Origin: Caldifarciminota bacterium
Lineage (GTDB): Bacteria > Hydrothermota > Hydrothermia > LBFQ01 > DSFT01
DNA: 64,000 nucleotides
Direction of reading: 5' to 3'
Assembly: GCA_025060695.1 (NCBI GenBank)
Contig: JANXBH010000002.1
Coordinates: 62,001 to 126,000, forward strand
Shown: piece after piece, positions 16,155 to 25,915 of the stretch
Layout of the letters: every line of letters begins with the position of its first letter
Numbering within the stretch: position 1 is the first letter of the stretch
The notes under the pieces: model-generated
Seen by the model: the letters and a program-made list of their open reading frames with translations, nothing else
What the model was told of the DNA's origin: nothing
Database searches by the model: none
Translations under genes and position numbers: made by a program

Positions 16155-17348
16155 ATGAAGAAAGCGGTAATTTTGGGTTTGGGTAAAATGGGTTTTTCTA
16201 TTTTAGAACAAATTTTTGAAATTTCAAAGAATTTAGAAATTTTTGCATATGATATAAATAAGGATAGGGAAAGAGAAGTTATATCCAAGCATGGACAAGT
16301 AAAACTACTTAGAACATTAGATGAAAATGTAGTTTTTGCATTAAAAAGACTAAAACCAGACATTATTATAAATGCAACAACTTTTGTAAATAATTTATTC
16401 TATACACAAATTGCAATTGAAGTTAATTCTAACTACGTAGACTTAGGTCAAAATGCTTGGACAACAATTAAACAAAGAAGTTTAGATAGCATTGCAAGAG
16501 AAAAAAGAATTTTAATAGTTCCTGAGACAGGTCTTGCACCCGGAACCATAAACATATTAGGAGTTGAGTTTATAGAAAAAGGATATGATAGGGTTTATCT
16601 TTATACTGGTGGATTACCATTGGATTCAAGTGTTGGGGGTATTTTAAGATATGGCTCGACTTGGTCAATTGAAGGTTTAATTCAAGAATATACTGATGTT
16701 GTTGTTTCATTAGAAGACGGAAAGGTAAAGTTTAAAAATGGTCTATTATCTGAAATAGAAAGAGACTTAAAGATTAAATTTAGGGATAAAAAAACTTATG
16801 AAAAAATAAAGGATTTTCAAAAGGTTGAATTTGAGAAAAACTACTATTATGTTTCTGATTTAGAAGCAATACCTACTTCGGATGGTATTTCACTAATGCC
16901 ATTTGACTATAAAATAAAGGACTTGGAATATAGAACTATAAGATATGGAGGACATTATGAAACAATCAAAGTTCTATATAATTTAGGTTTTCTTGATGAA
17001 AGCAAGTATATCCAAAATAGAAAGTTAAAAGAGATCACTATTGATATCTTAAACAATGTAGTACCTAATATAAGTCAGGATATTGTATTTTTGAAAGTTG
17101 TAGGAATTTCAAATAATAGTGTGAGTGAAATAAATGGTATTTGTTTATATGATGAAAATTATACGGCTATGCAAAAAATGACGGGTTATAGTGCAGTAGT
17201 CTGCGCTCTTAGTATTATTGATGAATTAGACTTATTAAGGGATAAAAAACATGGAGTTGTTATGCCATATGAGATTTTTGATAGTAAAAAGTACGTTAGT
17301 TTTCTTCAAAGTATAGTGAAGCATCTTGAAATAGGATATTATGACTGA
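16155..17348 (+). CDS. Saccharopine dehydrogenase-like NAD(P) oxidoreductase
   Basis: 397 aa. N-terminal Rossmann domain (VILGLGKMGFSILEQI), then NATTFVNNLFYTQIAIEVNS and VDLGQN, ETGLAPGTINILG, and a C-terminal catalytic-type domain (IRYGGHYETIKVLYNLGF), all as in saccharopine dehydrogenase or L-lysine dehydrogenase-like proteins. The substrate cannot be fixed from sequence. It has its own -10 box at 16140-16145, nine bases before the ATG, and overlaps moxR by 8 bases. Confidence 0.82.
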   Translation: MKKAVILGLGKMGFSILEQIFEISKNLEIFAYDINKDREREVISKHGQVKLLRTLDENVVFALKRLKPDIIINATTFVNNLFYTQIAIEVNSNYVDLGQNAWTTIKQRSLDSIAREKRILIVPETGLAPGTINILGVEFIEKGYDRVYLYTGGLPLDSSVGGILRYGSTWSIEGLIQEYTDVVVSLEDGKVKFKNGLLSEIERDLKIKFRDKKTYEKIKDFQKVEFEKNYYYVSDLEAIPTSDGISLMPFDYKIKDLEYRTIRYGGHYETIKVLYNLGFLDESKYIQNRKLKEITIDILNNVVPNISQDIVFLKVVGISNNSVSEINGICLYDENYTAMQKMTGYSAVVCALSIIDELDLLRDKKHGVVMPYEIFDSKKYVSFLQSIVKHLEIGYYD

Positions 17349-18294
17349 AAAGATTAAAAAGCTAAAAAATGAAATTTCAAAGATAATAGTAGGATATGAG
17401 GACATTATACATAAGATTTTGATTTCTATATTTTCAAGAGGACACGTTTTGCTTGTAGGTGTTCCCGGACTTGCAAAAACTTTAATGGTTAAAACTTTAT
17501 CTCAAGTGCTTGACTTAAAATTTAGTAGAATACAATTTACACCTGACTTAATGCCTTCAGATATACTTGGGACAGAAATTATTCAAGAAGGACCAAATGG
17601 AAGATATTTTCAATTCGTAAAAGGTCCAATATTTGCAAATGTAATTTTAGCGGACGAAATAAACAGAACACCACCAAAAACACAATCAGCTTTACTTGAA
17701 GCAATGCAAGAAAAAAAAGTAACTGTACTTGGAAAGACTTATGAATTAGAAGAACCATTTTTTGTTCTTGCTACACAAAATCCAATTGAACAAGAGGGGA
17801 CTTATCCACTTGCGGAAGCCCAAGTAGATAGATTCATGATGGAAATAGTCTTAGACTATCCAACATTTGAAAACGAAATAGAAATAGTAAAAAGAACTAC
17901 AATTGACAGGGAATATGAAGTTGAGAAAGTATTAAATAGAGATGATATTTTAAATATACAAAGGAAAGTAAGGGAAGTTCCTGTAGGAGACCATGTAGTT
18001 AAGTATGCTATTACATTAGTAAGGCAGACAAGACCATCCGAGAGTAAATTTGATATAGTAAAAAAGTACGTTCAATTTGGCGCAGGTCCAAGAGCAAGTC
18101 AGTTTCTTATAATTGGAGCAAAATCAAATGCGTTTTTAGAAAATAGAGAATTTGCTACAACCGAGGACGTAAAGTATATTTTCTTTGAAGTCCTAAGGCA
18201 TAGAATTATTCTAAATTTTCTTGCGGAGGCGGATAATATAAAAGTTGAAACAATTTTGAGCGAAATAGTTGAAAAAGTCCCTATAAAGCAATAA
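17341..18294 (+). CDS. MoxR-family AAA+ ATPase
   Basis: 317 aa. Walker A GVPGLAKTL, Walker B ILADEINRTPPKTQSALLEA, sensor region FFVLATQNPIEQEGTYPLAE and RFMMEI place it in MoxR/RavA-like AAA+ ATPases, chaperones that usually activate a VWA-domain partner. The typical DUF58 and VWA genes are not adjacent; the next gene is on the other strand. It overlaps the saccharopine-like gene, so they are cotranscribed. Confidence 0.94.
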   Translation: MTEKIKKLKNEISKIIVGYEDIIHKILISIFSRGHVLLVGVPGLAKTLMVKTLSQVLDLKFSRIQFTPDLMPSDILGTEIIQEGPNGRYFQFVKGPIFANVILADEINRTPPKTQSALLEAMQEKKVTVLGKTYELEEPFFVLATQNPIEQEGTYPLAEAQVDRFMMEIVLDYPTFENEIEIVKRTTIDREYEVEKVLNRDDILNIQRKVREVPVGDHVVKYAITLVRQTRPSESKFDIVKKYVQFGAGPRASQFLIIGAKSNAFLENREFATTEDVKYIFFEVLRHRIILNFLAEADNIKVETILSEIVEKVPIKQ

Positions 18295-18298
18295 AATA

Positions 18299-19051
18299 CT
18301 ATATCTTTCTTGCAATAGTAATATAACCGATATGTCCTATCATGGTTTCTTTTGGTCTTGTCTTTCCTTTTCTTACTAATATTTCCCTTTCTAATAGCTC
18401 AATAGTTCTAATATCTAAAAAATTTTGATTTTTTAGTTCTTCAACAGTTTGAATAACTTGCTCTATAGTAGGTGATATGGACGCCCAAAATCCCCCGCTT
18501 TTTAATGCTTTATATGCTGGGCTCACAAGTGTCCAAGGCTCAGGCACATCTATAACAGCACAATCCACATTATTAACAGGATATCCTTCAATTGCAGGAT
18601 CTAATAAATAAAACTCTACATTTTTTAACTTCACTTTTTTTATATTCTCTAATGCTTGTTCATAATGCTCCTTTCTTCTTTCAAATGTATATACTTTACC
18701 ACTTTCTCCAACTACCCTAGAGAGCATAATGGTCATTGCACCTGAACCAGTCCCAGTTTCAATTACTCTACTTCCGTTTTTTAGATTAGTATGAGTTATA
18801 ATATATCCTGCTTCTCTCGGATAAATAATATTTGTTTTTCTTTTAACATTCATCATAATTTCCGCATTAGATGGCTCAAGGACGAATACTCTATATCCTT
18901 TACTTGTAGTCAAAATATCACCATAGTTTAGATCTTGATTTAATTCTACTATTCCCAAATGAAAGACGAATTTACTTCCTATTTTATACTCAATAAGATA
19001 CTTTTTACTATCCTCACTTAGAAGGACAATTAAATCTCCCTCATTTAACAT
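18299..19051 (-). CDS. trmI: tRNA (adenine-58-N1)-methyltransferase
   Basis: 250 aa. Methylates A58 of tRNA, a thermostability-linked modification in TrmI-bearing bacteria. Seen: an N-terminal beta domain with GDIL, then TNIIYPREAGYIIT, VIETGTGSGAMTIMLSRVVG (SAM site), VYTFERRKEHYEQALENI, VDVPEPW-like VIDVPEPWTLV and KTRPKETMIGHIGY, all family signatures. It ends 4 bases from moxR tail to tail and overlaps cutA by 11 bases. Confidence 0.94.
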   Translation of the reverse strand: MLNEGDLIVLLSEDSKKYLIEYKIGSKFVFHLGIVELNQDLNYGDILTTSKGYRVFVLEPSNAEIMMNVKRKTNIIYPREAGYIITHTNLKNGSRVIETGTGSGAMTIMLSRVVGESGKVYTFERRKEHYEQALENIKKVKLKNVEFYLLDPAIEGYPVNNVDCAVIDVPEPWTLVSPAYKALKSGGFWASISPTIEQVIQTVEELKNQNFLDIRTIELLEREILVRKGKTRPKETMIGHIGYITIARKI

Positions 19052-19349
19052 TTTCCTCTATCCAATTGAGATAGTCAATATTTCCTCCAATTATCTCAAG
19101 TGCAATAATTTCAGGAACAGTATAAGGATGAATGGATTTTATAAAATTTGTTAATTTTTCTAATACTTCCCTTTTCGTCTTTATAATTATAAGTTCTTCA
19201 CTATCTTCCTCAATATTTCCTTTCCACCAATAAATAGACTTAATATTATCTACAATATTAACACATGCACCAAGTCTTTGTTCTATAACTTTTCTTGCAA
19301 TTTCATAAGCTTTACCCTTTGGTATAGTACATAGCACCACTATATACAT
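19041..19349 (-). CDS. cutA: CutA divalent-cation tolerance protein
   Basis: 102 aa. Trimeric ferredoxin-like protein; binds Cu(II), biological role still debated. Seen: ARKVIEQRLGACVNIVDNIK, IYWWKGNIEEDSEELIIIKT and the HPYTVPEIIALEI signature. Length is standard. A -10 box at 19359-19364 lies nine bases before the ATG. It is divergent from the acyl-CoA ligase gene across a 48-base region. Confidence 0.96.
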   Translation of the reverse strand: MYIVVLCTIPKGKAYEIARKVIEQRLGACVNIVDNIKSIYWWKGNIEEDSEELIIIKTKREVLEKLTNFIKSIHPYTVPEIIALEIIGGNIDYLNWIEENVK

Positions 19350-19358
19350 AGCTTAAAA

Positions 19359-19364
19359 ATTTTA
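19359..19364 (-). promoter_or_regulatory. -10 box for cutA-trmI
   Basis: Minus-strand ACTTTAAAATTTTTAAGCT, gap nine bases to ATG 19349. Confidence 0.6.
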
Positions 19365-19384
19365 AAGTGTGAACTTTTGAACTT

Positions 19385-19390
19385 TATAAT
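19385..19390 (+). promoter_or_regulatory. -10 box for FadD-like gene
   Basis: A perfect TATAAT in ACTTTATAATTATAACT, gap seven bases to ATG 19398. It shows that the common TAAAAT motif occupies the -10 place. Confidence 0.68.
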
Positions 19391-19397
19391 TATAACT

Positions 19398-21068
19398 ATG
19401 TCAGAAAATTCTAAGCCTTGGTATAAAAAATATGAGGAAAATGTACCGCACCATATTGAAATTGAAGAAGTCCCTCTATACAAAATACTAGATGATAGTG
19501 CTACAAAATATCCTAATAAAACCGCAATAAATTTCTACAATTGGGATATCTCGTATAATGAGCTTCTTGAAAAGGTAGAAACTTTTAAAACCGCACTTTA
19601 TGAACTTGGTATAAGAAAAGGTGATAGAATCGCTCTAATGCTACCAAATACACCACACTACATAATATCTTATTTTGCAACTTTAAAACTTGGTGGTATA
19701 GTAGTTCAAGTAAATCCACTATACTCCAAAAGTGAAATTGAATTTATACTAAAGGACAGCGAATCAAAAGCACTTATTACATTGGATTTATTTTTAGAAA
19801 AAATTTTGGAAATAAAAGAAAAAGTTCCTACGAAAATTTTTATAGTTGCAAGAGTAAGTGAATTTTTAAACTTTCCCTTAAATATACTTATTTCTATAAA
19901 AAATATCTTTTCAAAAATACCCCCTATACCAAAGGATTTTGAATTATTTTCAAAACTGCTATCTACAAGTCCGAAAACAATTAATGTTGAAATAAGCCCG
20001 AAAGATGACGTAGCGGTTTTACAATATACAGGTGGGACGACAGGAAGACCAAAGGGTGCAATGCTAACTCACTATAACTTATTCTCTAATGTTAAGCAAT
20101 TACTTGCTTGGACAACTAACGTAGACCATACAGACGAGAGAACTTTAACAGTTATTCCACTATTTCACGTATACTCCATGACAGTTGCCATGAACTACAC
20201 AATATCGGTTGGGGGAAGTTTAGTTCTTATACCAAAGTTTGAACTTAAAGAAATTATTAAAGCCATTGAAAAACATAAAATAACTAATTTTCCGGGAGTT
20301 CCTGTAATGTACAACGTTATTAATAACTACAAAGACATTAAAAAACATAATCTAAGTAGCATAAAATTCTGTCTTTCAGGTGCAGCACCTTTACCAGTTC
20401 AGGTAAAGCAACAATTTGAAAAGCTTACAGGTGCGAAACTTATTGAAGGCTATGGTCTCTCAGAGGCATCACCAGTTACACACGCAAATCCTATATATGG
20501 AGAAAATAGGGATGGCTCAATAGGTCTTCCACTACCAAGTACAGATGCTAAAGTAGTAGATTTAAAAACTGGAGAAGAATTACCCCCCGGAAAGGAAGGT
20601 GAGCTAATAATAAAAGGACCGCAGGTAATGAAAGGCTATTGGAGAAATGAAGAAGAAACAAAAGAAACCATAAAGGATGGTTGGCTTTACACTGGAGATA
20701 TTGCAAAAATGGATGAAGATGGTTATTTTTATATTGTAGATAGAAAGAAAGATATGATAATAGTCCGTGGATTTAATGTATATCCAAGAAATGTAGAGGA
20801 AGTAATATATAAACATCCGAAAGTAAAAGAAGCTGCAGTTATTGGAATAAAGAAACCTGAGATAGCAGATGAGGTAGTAAAAGCATATATAGTTATAAAA
20901 GAAGGAGAAGATTTAACTAAAGATGAAATTTTAAAATATTTAAGAGAGAATTTAGCACCTTATGAAGTCCCGAGTGAAATAGAATTTACAAATGAAATTC
21001 CAAAAAGCTTAATAGGAAAACCATTAAGGAGAATCTTAAGAGAAAGAGAAGAAAAAAGTAATATATAA
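19398..21068 (+). CDS. Long-chain fatty acid-CoA ligase (FadD-like)
   Basis: 556 aa. Activates fatty acids with ATP and CoA. Seen: YNELLEKVETFKTALYELGI, the P-loop LQYTGGTTGRPKGAMLTHYN, VIPLFHVYSMTVAMNY, LIEGYGLSEASPVTH, LYTGDIAKMDEDGYFYIVDR and the catalytic Lys near the end (SLIGKPLRR). I chose ATG 19398 because a perfect TATAAT (19385-19390) lies seven bases upstream; the TTG at 19377 would precede the promoter. The family is clear, the chain length of the substrate is not. Confidence 0.92.
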   Translation: MSENSKPWYKKYEENVPHHIEIEEVPLYKILDDSATKYPNKTAINFYNWDISYNELLEKVETFKTALYELGIRKGDRIALMLPNTPHYIISYFATLKLGGIVVQVNPLYSKSEIEFILKDSESKALITLDLFLEKILEIKEKVPTKIFIVARVSEFLNFPLNILISIKNIFSKIPPIPKDFELFSKLLSTSPKTINVEISPKDDVAVLQYTGGTTGRPKGAMLTHYNLFSNVKQLLAWTTNVDHTDERTLTVIPLFHVYSMTVAMNYTISVGGSLVLIPKFELKEIIKAIEKHKITNFPGVPVMYNVINNYKDIKKHNLSSIKFCLSGAAPLPVQVKQQFEKLTGAKLIEGYGLSEASPVTHANPIYGENRDGSIGLPLPSTDAKVVDLKTGEELPPGKEGELIIKGPQVMKGYWRNEEETKETIKDGWLYTGDIAKMDEDGYFYIVDRKKDMIIVRGFNVYPRNVEEVIYKHPKVKEAAVIGIKKPEIADEVVKAYIVIKEGEDLTKDEILKYLRENLAPYEVPSEIEFTNEIPKSLIGKPLRRILREREEKSNI

Positions 21069-21084
21069 GCAGGAGGTTTCAATA

Positions 21085-23121
21085 ATGAATATAGCGAAGT
21101 TTTTAGATGAGCTAAATGATAAACAAAAAGAAGCAGTGCTAATTACTGAAGGACCTGTCTTAGTTTTAGCGGGGGCAGGAAGTGGAAAAACAAAAGTTCT
21201 CACATACAGAGTAGCTTATATTCTAAAAACAGAACTTGCAGACAGTGAAAATATTCTAGCATTGACTTTCACAAATAAAGCAGCAAATGAAATGAAAGAG
21301 AGAATCTGGAAAATTCTTGGAAAATTATCAAAAGACATATGGATTCACACTTTCCATGCAATGTGTCTTAGAATATTAAAAAAACATGCAAACTTAATCA
21401 ACTATCCATTAAATTTCGTAATATATGACCGAGATGACCAATTTAGAATAGTTAGAAGTATTATAAAAGATTTAAATTTAGAAAAAGAAGAATTGAGAGC
21501 AGGAGAAGTAATTGATAGAATTATGGACTATAAAAGTATGCGTATTGAAAAGATTGATAACATTCATATGAAGATATACGAAGCATATCAAGAAAAACTA
21601 AGGAAAAACAATGCTATGGACTTTGAAGACTTGATGTTAAACACAATAAAACTATTTAGCAAATATCCTGAAATAAGAGATTACTATGCAAAGAAATTTA
21701 AATATATTCATGTAGATGAATATCAAGATACAAATCACATTCAATATATCATTCTAAGAGAACTACTAACATATCACGATAATATATTCGTCGTAGGAGA
21801 TGAAGACCAAAGTATATATTCATTTAGAGGTGCGGACTTTAGAATAATACTCAATTTTGAAAAGGACTTCCCAAATGCAAAAGTTATTTATCTTGAACAA
21901 AACTATCGCTCAACGAAGAAGATATTAAAATTAGCAAATATGGTTATAAAGAACAACAGGGAAAGAAGGGATAAAGTTCTATGGACAAATAATGTAGATG
22001 GCGAAGATCCAAAAATTCTAATAAATGAAGATGAAATAGAAGAATCAGAGAAAATTGCAAAAATCATTTTAAATTCAAAAAGACCATATTCCGACTTTGC
22101 AATACTATTTAGAATAAATGCAATATCTAAATCTCTTGAAGAAACTTTCAATAAATATAGAATACCGTATAATGTTGTAGACGGTCAAAAGTTTTATGAA
22201 AGAAGAGAAATAAAGGACTTAATAGCGTACTTAAGATTAATCTATAATCCTAACGATAACGTATCTTTTGAGAGAGCTATAAATTCACCACCAAAAGGTA
22301 TAAGTGAGAAAACATTAGAAACTATTAAGCAAGTAGCAAATGAGCTAAATTGTTCATACTATGAAGCATTGAACTTAGCAAAGGAAAGAATAAATAGGAA
22401 AAAGACAAGGGAAAGCATTGAACAATTTTTAAGAACTTTCGAAAACCTATTAAACTATTCAAAAGAACTAAATGTAAAGGAACTTGCAAAAAGAATAATA
22501 TTAGAAACTAATTACATTGATTATATACAGAAAAATGAGAGGACTAATACTTTAAGAGAAAGAATAGAAAATATAGAGGAATTCATAAATTCGTTAGATA
22601 TCTATGAAAACCTTGAAGAATTCGTCCAGGATATATCCATTAAAATGGAAAGTGAAAATAAAAATAAAGAAAACTCAGTTTCAGTTATGACAATACATTC
22701 TGCAAAGGGCTTAGAATTTCCAGTCGTGTTTGTAATTGGTCTTGAAGAGGATATACTGCCGCACAGATTAAGTATAGATGAAGGATTATTAGAAGAGGAA
22801 AGAAGGCTATTTTATGTATCTATTACGAGAGCAAAGGAAGAACTATATTTATCTTATTCAAGAATGAGATTTTTGAAAAATAGGCAAGAACTAAAAACAT
22901 CAAGATTTTTGGAAGAAATAGGATATAAGGATGGAAAGATATATTTAAATAATTACACTGAAAACATGTTCAAATACAGAATTGGAGATTTAGTAAAGCA
23001 TCAGAAATTTGGTTTAGGCAAAGTATTAGAGATAAAGGACAATAAAATCAAAATTATATTTAATGAACATGGAACTAAAACATTTTTACTAGATTTAGTA
23101 AGGCTCGAGAGAATAACTTAA
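21085..23121 (+). CDS. UvrD/PcrA/Rep-family DNA helicase
   Basis: 678 aa. Superfamily 1A 3'-5' helicase used in repair and replication. Motifs: Q-motif LNDKQKEAVL, Walker A LAGAGSGKTKVL, LTFTNKAANEMKER, DEYQDTN, VGDEDQSIYSFRGAD, EQNYRS, VMTIHSAKGLEFPVVFVIGL and YVSITRAKEELYLSYSR. The C-terminal tail (RIGDLVKHQKFGLGKVLEI) is the Tudor-like domain of PcrA that contacts RNA polymerase. A Shine-Dalgarno AGGAGGT precedes the ATG. It is probably cotranscribed with the ligase upstream. The 3' end overlaps the convergent dehydrogenase by 4 bases. Confidence 0.95.
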   Translation: MNIAKFLDELNDKQKEAVLITEGPVLVLAGAGSGKTKVLTYRVAYILKTELADSENILALTFTNKAANEMKERIWKILGKLSKDIWIHTFHAMCLRILKKHANLINYPLNFVIYDRDDQFRIVRSIIKDLNLEKEELRAGEVIDRIMDYKSMRIEKIDNIHMKIYEAYQEKLRKNNAMDFEDLMLNTIKLFSKYPEIRDYYAKKFKYIHVDEYQDTNHIQYIILRELLTYHDNIFVVGDEDQSIYSFRGADFRIILNFEKDFPNAKVIYLEQNYRSTKKILKLANMVIKNNRERRDKVLWTNNVDGEDPKILINEDEIEESEKIAKIILNSKRPYSDFAILFRINAISKSLEETFNKYRIPYNVVDGQKFYERREIKDLIAYLRLIYNPNDNVSFERAINSPPKGISEKTLETIKQVANELNCSYYEALNLAKERINRKKTRESIEQFLRTFENLLNYSKELNVKELAKRIILETNYIDYIQKNERTNTLRERIENIEEFINSLDIYENLEEFVQDISIKMESENKNKENSVSVMTIHSAKGLEFPVVFVIGLEEDILPHRLSIDEGLLEEERRLFYVSITRAKEELYLSYSRMRFLKNRQELKTSRFLEEIGYKDGKIYLNNYTENMFKYRIGDLVKHQKFGLGKVLEIKDNKIKIIFNEHGTKTFLLDLVRLERIT

Positions 23122-24143
23122 GGTATGACTATAGCTCTTCCCCTTATTTTATTTTCTTTTAAGTTCTCAATCAACCTATTTATATCCTCAAGCTTATAAA
23201 ATTCTACATCTATAGGTGTAATAATATTATTTTCTGCAAGACTTAATAACTCTCTTAGTTCTTTTATATTTCCCCATAGACTAAATTCAAAGCTAACCTC
23301 AAATCTTATATTCTCTAAGATTTTCAGGTTTGCACTACCGCCTGCAAGCCCAATCTGAACGACCTTACCACCTACTTTCGTGCTAACTACTGAGAGATTT
23401 AATGTTTCATTACTCCCCACAAAATCTAAACTTGCATCAACGCCTAAGTTATTAGTTATCTCCATTATTTTCGTAAGTGGATTTTCTTTATTTGAATTTA
23501 TAATAATATCCGCTCCATATTCTTTCGCTTTATTTAATTTTTCGTCGTTAATATCTACCGCTATAACCTTAGAAGGTGTTAGTGCCTTAATAATCTTTAC
23601 ACCAAACTGCCCAAGTCCTCCACAACCTATTATTAAAACATAGCTCTCACCATCTAAAAGATGCCTTATTTTCTTATATGCTCTATATGGTGTTAAACCT
23701 GCATCCGCATATATACAAGCAATTTTAGGCTCCAATTTGTCTATTCTTACTAAATACCTTTCATGAGGAACATATAGATATTCTGCATATCCACCGTCAT
23801 TTAAAATCCCCACCCAATTAGGTCTGATACACAGATTTTCTTCTCCCTTTATACAAAAATCGCAATATCCGCAACCCCATCCACCATATACAACTACTTT
23901 ATCTCCTTCTTTTAAGTCTTTTACGTTCTTACCGACTTTATAAACAATACCAGCATTCTCATGACCAAGTGTCATAGGTAATTTAGGTAGTATCTTTATC
24001 TCTCCATCAATTATGTGCAAATCTGAATGACAAAAACCCGCTCCTTCTATCTTTACAATCACACCATTTTCATCAAGCTTAGGTTCTTCCACATCTTCAA
24101 TAACTAAATCTTTTCCATATTCATATATTCTTGCAGTTTTCAT
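23118..24143 (-). CDS. Zinc-dependent alcohol dehydrogenase (MDR family)
   Basis: 341 aa. Catalytic zinc motif GFCHSDLHIIDG and LGHENAGIV; structural zinc Cys cluster CGYCDFCIKGEENLC; Rossmann loop IIGCGGLGQFGVKI followed by IAVDIN. This fits NAD(P)-linked alcohol dehydrogenases of the ADH-A type. The substrate is unknown. The promoter -10 box (24165-24170) lies 21 bases before the ATG, with a Shine-Dalgarno AAGAGGT between, so this mRNA has a short leader, unlike most neighbours. Confidence 0.93.
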   Translation of the reverse strand: MKTARIYEYGKDLVIEDVEEPKLDENGVIVKIEGAGFCHSDLHIIDGEIKILPKLPMTLGHENAGIVYKVGKNVKDLKEGDKVVVYGGWGCGYCDFCIKGEENLCIRPNWVGILNDGGYAEYLYVPHERYLVRIDKLEPKIACIYADAGLTPYRAYKKIRHLLDGESYVLIIGCGGLGQFGVKIIKALTPSKVIAVDINDEKLNKAKEYGADIIINSNKENPLTKIMEITNNLGVDASLDFVGSNETLNLSVVSTKVGGKVVQIGLAGGSANLKILENIRFEVSFEFSLWGNIKELRELLSLAENNIITPIDVEFYKLEDINRLIENLKENKIRGRAIVIP

Positions 24144-24164
24144 TTTTTTACCTCTTTTTTAAAA

Positions 24165-24170
24165 ATTTTA
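24165..24170 (-). promoter_or_regulatory. -10 box for alcohol dehydrogenase (leadered)
   Basis: Minus-strand ACTTTAAAATTTTTAA, 21 bases before ATG 24143, with an AAGAGGT ribosome binding site between. Confidence 0.62.
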
Positions 24171-24207
24171 AAGTTAAAACAAATTTCCTACCACTTTAGT
24201 CAGAAAT

Positions 24208-24618
24208 TTAAATATCAAATATTACTATTGCATAAAAATTTCCATTTTCAGACCATATTTTCATCCTATGATAGGTCGGGCTTTTAATACCTATACCTAT
24301 CCTGTGTTTCTTTGCATTATAGTATTCTCCATATGCTCTGTAATTTAGTGTGTTATCCTTAATATTAACTTCAAAATCTTTGAATATAATTGCACTTTTA
24401 TCAAATTCAACTAAAAGGTTTTCTAAGAATAAATATAGCATTTCATTCATATCTTCAGAAACCACTTTTCCTTCTATAACTTCCTTATTTTCTACATCTT
24501 CTATATTTTCGCAGATAATTTTAAACATACCATATGCTGATAATTTAAACAATTCCTCAATACTTCTTGCAGATACCTTTATTCCAATATCTGCAGTATG
24601 CTCTATAAACTCAATCAT
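24208..24618 (-). CDS. Archease
   Basis: 136 aa. Archease speeds guanylylation and turnover of the RNA ligase RtcB and binds metal through acidic residues. Seen: the start EFIEHTADIGIKVSARSIEE, a central ENLLVEFD, TYHRMKIWSENG and the C-terminal VIFDI, all in family positions. No rtcB lies in this window. The ATG overlaps the queE stop (ATGA), so it is the last gene of an SDR-nfi-queE-archease operon. Confidence 0.95.
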   Translation of the reverse strand: MIEFIEHTADIGIKVSARSIEELFKLSAYGMFKIICENIEDVENKEVIEGKVVSEDMNEMLYLFLENLLVEFDKSAIIFKDFEVNIKDNTLNYRAYGEYYNAKKHRIGIGIKSPTYHRMKIWSENGNFYAIVIFDI

Positions 24619-25289
24619 ACTCCTGTAGTCCTATCCCATATAATAAGTTGTAGTCTCGGAGAAAAGTTAAACTTATACTTTTTACAAAGTTCAACTACTA
24701 TCAAACTCCTTTCTATAAATTCTTCCCTACTAGTTGAAAGCGGCATCAAGTAGATTAGTTCATTTGGTATATTAAATGGTTCTTTGTATGTTTCTATCAT
24801 TTCAATTACATCTTTTTCATTTTTTATTACGAATTTAAAAATAGCCCTTTTACTATTTAAAAAAAATTCTATTGCATCAGGATTTACTCTCAACTCTTCA
24901 TTTACTAAACTATTTTTTAATTTTGGTGATGTATTAAAAAATACCTTATTCTCGTATGAAATAAGACCATAAGGCTTTCTTGTAGCTGATGTTTCTATTT
25001 CTATCATTCTAAAGCTATCCACAACTTCATATACAAGCTCATTTATGAAGTCATTATATATTAATGGTTCTCCACCTGTAATTACAAGATGAATATCTTT
25101 ATTAGACCTTTCTCTAATTGACTTAATAATTAATTCTCTATTTAATGGCTTTCCTCTCATCCAAATTTCCTTAGTATCGCACCAAATACATTTAACGTCG
25201 CAACCTGCAAGTCTTAAAAAAAGTGCAGGAACTCCAGCAGTTTTACCTTCACCTTGAATTGAATAGAATATCTCTGAAACAGGTATCAT
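24615..25289 (-). CDS. queE: 7-carboxy-7-deazaguanine synthase (radical SAM)
   Basis: 224 aa. Radical SAM enzyme of queuosine and 7-deazaguanine synthesis. SIQGEGKTAGVPALFLRLAG is followed by the cluster motif CDVKCIWC (CxxxCxxC). Then VITGGEPLIYNDFI, EIETSATRKP, and late residues LIYLMPLSTSREE and LQLIIWD. It starts within the nfi stop overlap (ATGA). No other que genes are adjacent, and the only COG0720 enzyme in the window lacks the QueD catalytic Cys. Confidence 0.95.
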   Translation of the reverse strand: MIPVSEIFYSIQGEGKTAGVPALFLRLAGCDVKCIWCDTKEIWMRGKPLNRELIIKSIRERSNKDIHLVITGGEPLIYNDFINELVYEVVDSFRMIEIETSATRKPYGLISYENKVFFNTSPKLKNSLVNEELRVNPDAIEFFLNSKRAIFKFVIKNEKDVIEMIETYKEPFNIPNELIYLMPLSTSREEFIERSLIVVELCKKYKFNFSPRLQLIIWDRTTGV

Positions 25290-25915
25290 AAAAATTTCCT
25301 TGAATAGTAATCCGCAAGTCTTATAGGCTCTGGCAATCTATAACCTCTTAAGGTATTAAGTACAACACTTAAAGCACTATTTAAATCAATAAGATGACCC
25401 GGAGACACAAAGATTTCCTGTGTATCATCCTTACTTCTCAATGCATATGCAACAACTTTTCCATTAAAATACACTATTTCCGAACATCCTTTCTTCATAC
25501 AGGGCTTTTTATATTTTCCTACAAGTAAACTCTTTGCGACACCAATAGTTGGTATATTCAATAGAACACCAAGATGACTTGCTATACCTAAACCTCTTGG
25601 ATGACTAATACCATGTCCATCTACCATAATTAAATCAGGTTTTATACTTAGAGTTTTATAAACATTTAATAAATTAGGTGCTTCTCTAAAAGCTAAAAAT
25701 CCTGGAATATACGGAAAATCTGTATGTGAAACTAAATTCTTAATCTCTACAACTCTTAGAGTTTTATATTCTAAAATAACAAATACAGAGTTTATCAATT
25801 CTCCCCTAAATGCACTATCACATCCCGCAATATATTTAATTTCTGTATCCAAAGGCTTTAATATAACTTTTCTTCTTAACTCATTTTGCTTTTCTTTCAA
25901 TACTTCAATGTCCAT
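25286..25915 (-). CDS. nfi: Endonuclease V (deoxyinosine repair)
   Basis: 209 aa. Cleaves DNA near deoxyinosine produced by adenine deamination, a lesion favoured by heat. Seen: IKYIAGCDSAFRG with the catalytic Asp, YIPGFLAFREAPNLL (PYIP wedge and catalytic Glu), LIMVDGHGISHPRGLGIASH, GVAKSLLVG and FVSPGHLIDLNSALS. Length and order match the family. It overlaps queE and the SDR gene on either side, in one operon. Confidence 0.96.
   Translation of the reverse strand: MDIEVLKEKQNELRRKVILKPLDTEIKYIAGCDSAFRGELINSVFVILEYKTLRVVEIKNLVSHTDFPYIPGFLAFREAPNLLNVYKTLSIKPDLIMVDGHGISHPRGLGIASHLGVLLNIPTIGVAKSLLVGKYKKPCMKKGCSEIVYFNGKVVAYALRSKDDTQEIFVSPGHLIDLNSALSVVLNTLRGYRLPEPIRLADYYSRKFL

Noticed and set aside
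19377-19397. TTG 19377 as start of the FadD-like ligase
   Set aside because: It would place the start upstream of the TATAAT box (19385-19390); ATG 19398 fits the seven-base spacing seen in other genes.
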